Shown here piece by piece: positions 16,189 through 20,246 of a DNA stretch of 20,246 nucleotides. Source of the stretch: Gracilaria caudata (Eukaryota > Rhodophyta > Florideophyceae > Gracilariales > Gracilariaceae); NCBI GenBank assembly GCA_030374735.1, contig JASCIV010000430.1, forward strand, positions 1 through 20,246. Reading direction: 5' to 3'. The position numbers and the translations under genes are program-made. Every line of letters starts with the position of its first letter. Positions within the stretch are counted from its first letter, which is position 1. The notes under the pieces were generated by a model that was given only the letters and a program-made list of their open reading frames with translations, did not search any database and was not told where the DNA came from.

Positions 16189-17364
16189 CTATAAGTTTAT
16201 GCCCGCAATAACCTCTATGATTTCGTTGGTTATTCGCGCCTGCCGTTGTTTGTTGTACAACGATCTCAAACGAGTGATAAGCTCTCGTGCATTATCCGTG
16301 GCAGCTTGCATGGCAGCCAAACGAGATGCCTGCTCAGAAGCGATTGACTCGAGAATAATGCGTTGCACCTGTGAGGTAACGTACATGGGCAACATAGAAT
16401 TCAGCAGCGACACCAGTTCATCATCGGAAACTTGATACAAAGATGGGGGAGTTAGGGTAGTAGACTTGGGTCGGGACGCCGGTCTGGTTGCAAAATGACC
16501 GTTGCGCGAAGTAAGCTGAAACATTTCATCACCAACAGTCTCGACGCCAGAGGGTGTTACCGGCAGAAGTGTTCGTAAGCTTGGAGTGCTAGCAATGAGG
16601 CTTACGAATCTTGTGTAAATAATTTCCACTCTTTCAACTCCGCCAGCTATGAAATGAGAAAGAAGCATGTTGTTGAGGTTGGTTGCTGTAGTAAGTGAAT
16701 TAGAGGACCTTCCTAAAGGCTCGTAGTAACGTATAGGGACTCGTTTGTAGTGCATCTGAAAGAACTGCATGGCGGTTCGACCGATGATTGCAAGCTCAAC
16801 TTCATACCCGGCGTTGGTGAGACTCTTCATCCTTCTGACGGCTCTGGCGATGATTTCACGGTTGTACGCACCACAGAAGCGCTTGTCGGATGTGACTACA
16901 ACGATCAACGCTACCTGCAAGGTGCGAGGGGTGTACATCAAGGCGAGATACATGCGATCAAGAAAGGCTTTTGACACAGAAGGATCGTGCAGCGTAGTAG
17001 TGGGAACGTTGTACGCGGGCGTCTTGTGCGCGATGCCCTTGATATCCAGCCTTCGAGCCTGTGCCAAGCGAAGCACGGACGCCAACATCACCTGTAAATG
17101 ATTCGCGAACGGACGAGCTCGAAGCGCGGCATCAGAAGAGGAACGGATACGAGCGGCAGCAACCAGCCTCAGAGCGGACACGATTTTCTCTGCGGACTGC
17201 ACGGTGCGAATGCGGTGACGCAACTCCTGCGCGGCGACGGACATAACGGGTGGCGTTTGCCGCCGGGCAGCGTTGCGGGCACGCTGCGGGGCGCAGACGG
17301 CGGGACGACGCGCGCGCGTCAGTGAAAGGGAGGTGCACGGCGCAACGCCGAAGGCGGGCAACAT
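16189..17364 (-). CDS. atpC: ATP synthase gamma subunit, plastid type
   Basis: A 391-residue F1 gamma subunit, the central rotor shaft that couples proton flow to ATP synthesis. Residues 1-40 are rich in Arg/Ala/Pro and look like a transit peptide; the mature part likely starts near MSVAAQELRHRIRTVQSAEK. The N-terminal helix (LRLVAAARIRSSSDAALRARPF) and C-terminal helix (SLYNKQRQARITNEIIEVIAG) are clear. The central IYTRFVSLIASTPSLRTLLPVTPSG and DEMFQLTSRNG match cyanobacterial and plastid gamma rather than mitochondrial gamma. The insert with the two regulatory cysteines of green plants is absent, as expected outside the green lineage. Odd points: the normally near-invariant DRGLCGGFN reads DKRFCGAYN (from Asp160; Cys164), and about 20 extra residues precede it. 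It may therefore be a fast-evolving or second copy. Divergent from the PLGG1-like gene by 300 bases. A mitochondrial role is less likely but not excluded. Confidence 0.87.
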   Translation of the reverse strand: MLPAFGVAPCTSLSLTRARRPAVCAPQRARNAARRQTPPVMSVAAQELRHRIRTVQSAEKIVSALRLVAAARIRSSSDAALRARPFANHLQVMLASVLRLAQARRLDIKGIAHKTPAYNVPTTTLHDPSVSKAFLDRMYLALMYTPRTLQVALIVVVTSDKRFCGAYNREIIARAVRRMKSLTNAGYEVELAIIGRTAMQFFQMHYKRVPIRYYEPLGRSSNSLTTATNLNNMLLSHFIAGGVERVEIIYTRFVSLIASTPSLRTLLPVTPSGVETVGDEMFQLTSRNGHFATRPASRPKSTTLTPPSLYQVSDDELVSLLNSMLPMYVTSQVQRIILESIASEQASRLAAMQAATDNARELITRLRSLYNKQRQARITNEIIEVIAGINL

Positions 17365-17664
17365 AGCGGGACGACGGCACGGCGGGACGGGCGGCGCGGC
17401 GGAGCAGAGGCGGATGAAGGGTCACCGGCGGTGACGGTATTTGACGCGTGGGAGGGGAGGCGGTTTGAGAGATCAGCCGAGCACTGCGGTGTGTACACGT
17501 TGACGCGTGACAGATTGGCAGATATTACGCTGCGCGCCACGCGCCGCGCGCCAAGCGCCATTCCCATTGTGTGGTGCACAGCCGCGGCGAGGGAGCACGC
17601 CACTAGTGCACCTTCGTCGCATCGCGTGCGTCTTGTTCGCTGATCTGCATCGCATCTCCGCATC
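17365..17664. promoter_or_regulatory. Bidirectional promoter: plastid gamma subunit / PLGG1-like transporter
   Basis: Exactly 300 bases separate two divergent start codons of predicted plastid proteins. The region is GC-rich. It contains a direct repeat TTGACGCGTG at 17441-17450 and 17500-17509 (59 bases apart) and an inverted repeat GTCACC-GGC-GGTGAC at 17421-17435. No TATA box is obvious. The repeated decamer and the palindrome are candidate sites for shared control; that reading is inference from position and symmetry. Confidence 0.5.
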
Positions 17665-19197
17665 ATGCATTTGCGAGCGCCCACTTCTTGCTTCGTCGCC
17701 GCACCGCCCTCGCTCAGACGCGTCTCGTCGGCGGCGAGACCCATTGCCGATGTTCGTCCTCGCCCCTCGGCACCGCTCAACAAGCACTCGGCGTTCATCC
17801 CTCACGTAACATCTGTTCGCTCGCGACATGTATCAGGCCGAAAGCGCACAACTCCCAGCGCCTCGGCCACTTCCGAGGCGCCGGCTTCGCCCGTGCCGTC
17901 TTCGCCAGTCGCTTCTTTTCTATTGTCTACAGTGCATTGCGTAGTGTCGCTGGGGCTTTTGATCGTCATTCAACGTGGGGTTGGCAAAGCGCTCGCTGCA
18001 TTGAACATAGCTTTCCCTGCGCCATTGGCTTCGATGCTTCTTCTTCTTGCCCTCCTCTCGGTGCTGCGTGTCTTCTCCTCGCCTTTTGTTGATCGTCTCA
18101 ATGCTTTGCTTTTCAACCCTGCTGTAGCCTTTCTCACCCGCTGGCTTGCTGTCTTCTTCGTGCCCAACTTGGTCATGCTTCCACTGGCGCCCTCCTTACC
18201 AAGCGCCCACATAGCCAAGATTGGCCTTATAATCGTTTGCGGCTTCTTCTTCACCCTTCTATCAACGGCTGTCGTATGCATAGCTCTACGATCCATGGTT
18301 TCGCTCACCACAGGAAAGCCCCCGGCATCCCTCTCAGTTACAGCGTCCAAAAGCGCACCCCCGTCCAATCCACTTATTCTTTGTTTAACAGTTCTTTCTA
18401 TGTTTTCCTTCGCGCTCGCCACTCGCTCAGTACGATACGCTGCAACTGCCTACGCGCTATTCGCCACTTTGTTGACTTTTACAGTCGGTCAGCGATTCCC
18501 CTCCGGACTTAAGATGTTTCTCCATCCACTTGTCACTTGTACTTGTGGCACAATAGGAGCGGTGGCCTTGCTGGGAGTTGCCACATCCACTCCATTCCCC
18601 ACCATGTTAGCCACATACTACACTCGCGGCTCTGCTTGGGGTGCCGGTGACATCCTCGCGTCTCTGCTTGGACCCGCGGTTGTCACGTTTGCTTTCACTA
18701 TGGATCGTCAGCGCAAGCTTGCGCTCGCCAGAGTTGTCGAGGTTGTATTTGGGACCTTGTTCGCCACACTCGCGTCTTTGTTCGGGACCGCTTTCGTCGC
18801 TCGTCTGCTCACACTGCCGGCAGATACCGCTTTGATTGTGCTACCTCGCACTGTTACAGCACCTCTTGCGGTAGCAATAGCTGATCTGCTGGGCGCGAAT
18901 ATGGGACTCGCCGCGAGTGTGGTCGCTTTGACTGGACTTCTCGGCGCAAACATAGCGGCCAGTGTACTGACCGCCTTCCGCGTGAAGGATCCGGTTGTGA
19001 GGGGGCTGTCCGTGGGAGCATCTGCGCACGGACTGGGCACGGCGGCGTTGAGCGACGAACCTGGTGCCTTTCCGTTTGCGGCTCTGGCCATGACGTTAGT
19101 GGGCATCTTTAGCACGATTTTCATTGCATTCCCGCCGCTGCGTGTGATGGTGGTTCGGGTGGCAGTAGGGCTAGCAACAAAGACCGCTGTACAGTGA
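17665..19197 (+). CDS. PLGG1: Plastidal glycolate/glycerate translocator (PLGG1, LrgA-LrgB fusion)
   Basis: A 510-residue membrane protein of the chloroplast inner envelope. In plants PLGG1 exports glycolate and imports glycerate during photorespiration. Residues 1 to about 75 are Ser/Arg/Pro-rich with almost no acidic residues, a good transit peptide. An LrgA-like first half starts with a membrane segment at about 84-110 and has VFFVPNLVMLPL. An LrgB-like second half starts with YYTRGSAWGAGDILASLLGP (about 313) and has the family hallmark SAHGLGTAAL (453-462) followed by EPGAFPFAALAM. The length agrees with plant PLGG1 (about 510). A hydrophilic Ser/Lys linker (about 213-230) separates the halves. 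The start is the first ATG after the intergenic region. Its stop lies 20 bases from that of the converging MGST3-like gene. Strong evidence for a photosynthetic organism. Confidence 0.93.
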   Translation: MHLRAPTSCFVAAPPSLRRVSSAARPIADVRPRPSAPLNKHSAFIPHVTSVRSRHVSGRKRTTPSASATSEAPASPVPSSPVASFLLSTVHCVVSLGLLIVIQRGVGKALAALNIAFPAPLASMLLLLALLSVLRVFSSPFVDRLNALLFNPAVAFLTRWLAVFFVPNLVMLPLAPSLPSAHIAKIGLIIVCGFFFTLLSTAVVCIALRSMVSLTTGKPPASLSVTASKSAPPSNPLILCLTVLSMFSFALATRSVRYAATAYALFATLLTFTVGQRFPSGLKMFLHPLVTCTCGTIGAVALLGVATSTPFPTMLATYYTRGSAWGAGDILASLLGPAVVTFAFTMDRQRKLALARVVEVVFGTLFATLASLFGTAFVARLLTLPADTALIVLPRTVTAPLAVAIADLLGANMGLAASVVALTGLLGANIAASVLTAFRVKDPVVRGLSVGASAHGLGTAALSDEPGAFPFAALAMTLVGIFSTIFIAFPPLRVMVVRVAVGLATKTAVQ

Positions 19198-19217
19198 CTG
19201 TTAATGTGTGTTTAATC

Positions 19218-19640
19218 TTATCTCATGAGCTTAATGGCAGTGTAGACACTTCCGCCCAACAAGTAAAACAAACCGTACAGGCCCCACAATCCTTTGTGAG
19301 GGTTTCCCTGACGATATCCTTTTGCGTATGCGACGCGACCAAAGTTGTACGTCATGCCGGCTGCAGTAGATAATAGAGGTGTGGTAAGGCCGGAGATGAA
19401 AAGAAAGAGAATGAATCCTTGATTCCATTCCAACGAGTTCTGATGCGCGCGTTGAATGCAGTTGAAGGTCGATGGATGCTTGTTCTCGTATAGAGTCGGA
19501 TAGGGCACTTCGTATTGCTTTCGAGCGCCGCCAACTGCTATCATCTGCCAGAACAGAACCATCCAGTTGACGATAGAGGTGATGATAATCAAACTGTACG
19601 CACGTGGAACCTCGAGTGAGATCGCTCCCCCGAGCACCAT
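19218..19640 (-). CDS. MGST3: Microsomal glutathione S-transferase 3-like (MAPEG family)
   Basis: A 140-residue integral membrane protein of the MAPEG superfamily, close to human MGST3 in pattern. Relatives conjugate glutathione to lipid electrophiles, reduce lipid hydroperoxides, or make leukotriene C4, in the ER or outer mitochondrial membrane. The diagnostic FNCIQRAHQNSLE is intact (59-71), with Arg64, His66, Asn68 and Glu71 of the family motif. Also seen are ARKQYEVPYPTLY (39-51) and GRVAYAKGYRQGNP. Four hydrophobic segments fit the four-helix fold. The start is the first in-frame ATG (A at -3, G at +4); the frame upstream has only a TTG, which would add 18 residues. Substrate and location are inferred from the family. 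Confidence 0.9.
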   Translation of the reverse strand: MVLGGAISLEVPRAYSLIIITSIVNWMVLFWQMIAVGGARKQYEVPYPTLYENKHPSTFNCIQRAHQNSLEWNQGFILFLFISGLTTPLLSTAAGMTYNFGRVAYAKGYRQGNPHKGLWGLYGLFYLLGGSVYTAIKLMR

Positions 19641-20246
19641 GATGACAGAGCGATTGCTAGCGAGCAAACGTCTCAGCTTTGTAACGTTCTGCAACCGTGT
19701 TCCTCCCTTCAGGCAGTTGGGGGAGCTTGATTACGGGGGGTACCGTTCCAACTGGCGATGACGAAGGTGCACGAACGGCGGCACTCTTGTGACGTGGGCA
19801 TACAGTATGTGCAAAGGTCGTCAAATTGTTTGGGCCGGCGTTCACCCGTGCTCATCCAGTCGTTCCTGCCGTTCGTACACGTACAACACGAACAGTACCT
19901 TTGTACACTTACAATTTTTTGTGCTCTGCCCCACATTGCGTCTTTGATCCAATTCGCACCACGCTGGTCAAGCGAACAAAGAACACCAATCGAGAGCAGA
20001 AAAGAATGTGTTCTATTCCATAGATACCACTCCAGTGGTATGTATTCTGCCCCTATGTGTGTGATTTACCAAGGGTAAGGCAGAGTCTAAACAACCGTTA
20101 ACCCGGGAGGGCACTTTCGACGTGCAAGCTTGTGTCACACACTTGCAGTTGACATTGGGCGTCTCCTGAAAATACAAAAACACTTTCTGTTCGCACTCAA
20201 ATCGTCACGATAAGTGAACTTTCCGTGACATGCGTCATCCATTTCG
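19641..20246. other. Upstream region of the MGST3-like gene to window end
   Basis: 606 bases 5' of the MGST3-like gene. A 106-residue plus-strand frame (19758-20078) starts with an ATG but is rich in His, Cys, Ser and Arg with no recognisable motif, and I do not call it a gene. CCAAT occurs near 19985. Nothing else, neither RNA gene nor repeat, was seen. It presumably holds the promoter of the MGST3-like gene. Confidence 0.35.

Noticed and set aside
16189..17364. Mitochondrial gamma subunit
   Set aside because: The FVSLI...TLLP segment and overall length match the cyanobacterial/plastid type; mitochondrial gamma is shorter and lacks it. Kept as a minor alternative only.
17665..19197. Bacterial LrgAB holin/antiholin system
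   Set aside because: LrgA and LrgB parts are fused in one frame behind a transit-like N-terminus and sit among eukaryotic genes, which is the plastid PLGG1 arrangement.
19758..20078. 106-residue plus-strand frame near the window end
   Set aside because: Composition (His, Cys, Arg, Ser) and lack of motifs suggest chance; it lies in the expected promoter of the MGST3-like gene.
3583..20246. tRNA, snRNA, CRISPR or transposon signals in the intergenic regions
   Set aside because: No cloverleaf with a matching T-arm, no spaced direct repeats, and no terminal inverted repeats with target duplication were found by eye. A covariance-model scan would be decisive and could not be run.

Overview
The window looks like nuclear DNA of an intron-poor photosynthetic eukaryote. 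A red alga is the most likely source (inference, about 0.65). Eukaryotic markers are the V-ATPase G subunit, HOP2, a type II Golgi GT15-like mannosyltransferase, a fused NifS/MOSC Moco sulfurase, MGST3, and strong CACC-ATG-G start contexts at several genes. Plastid markers are a PLGG1-type LrgA/LrgB fusion with a transit-like N-terminus and a cyanobacterial/plastid-type ATP synthase gamma subunit without the dithiol loop of green plants. Every credible gene reads as one uninterrupted frame. GT15 together with intronless genes and nuclear atpC fits Rhodophyta better than green plants. No prokaryotic operon, CRISPR array, insertion sequence, tRNA or rRNA was seen.

Layout. 1-3582: two tandem SLC13/DASS (SAC1/SLT-like) transporters on +, the first cut by the window edge. 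3993-4781 (-): a small proline-rich protein with a textbook eIF4E-binding motif. 5161-5496 (+): V-ATPase G. 5545-7251 (-): a long, disordered, basic protein rich in S/T-P and RRxS sites. 7604-8629 (+): GT15-like glycosyltransferase. 8841-11156 (-): molybdenum cofactor sulfurase. 11926-12858 (+) and 13508-14623 (+): two proteins I do not recognise, the second a multi-pass membrane protein, in a more AT-rich stretch. 15459-16172 (+): HOP2. 16189-17364 (-): plastid-type ATP synthase gamma. 17665-19197 (+): PLGG1-like glycolate/glycerate transporter. 19218-19640 (-): MGST3-like MAPEG protein.

The gene order alternates strands through much of the window. This gives divergent pairs with 300-380 bp between start codons and tail-to-tail pairs with only 16, 20 or 48 bp between stop codons, so overlapping 3' ends are likely. 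The divergent gamma-subunit/PLGG1 pair joins two plastid functions (ATP synthesis and photorespiratory export) across 300 bp and is the most suggestive functional arrangement. The rest is a mix of housekeeping genes, not a pathway cluster.

I did not find a clear new multi-gene system. The best leads are the eIF4E-binding protein, the plastid bidirectional promoter, the altered motif in the gamma subunit, the degenerate GT15, and the two orphan genes. Start codons were chosen as ATG. Upstream GTG/TTG extensions of several frames were set aside because this is a eukaryotic sequence.
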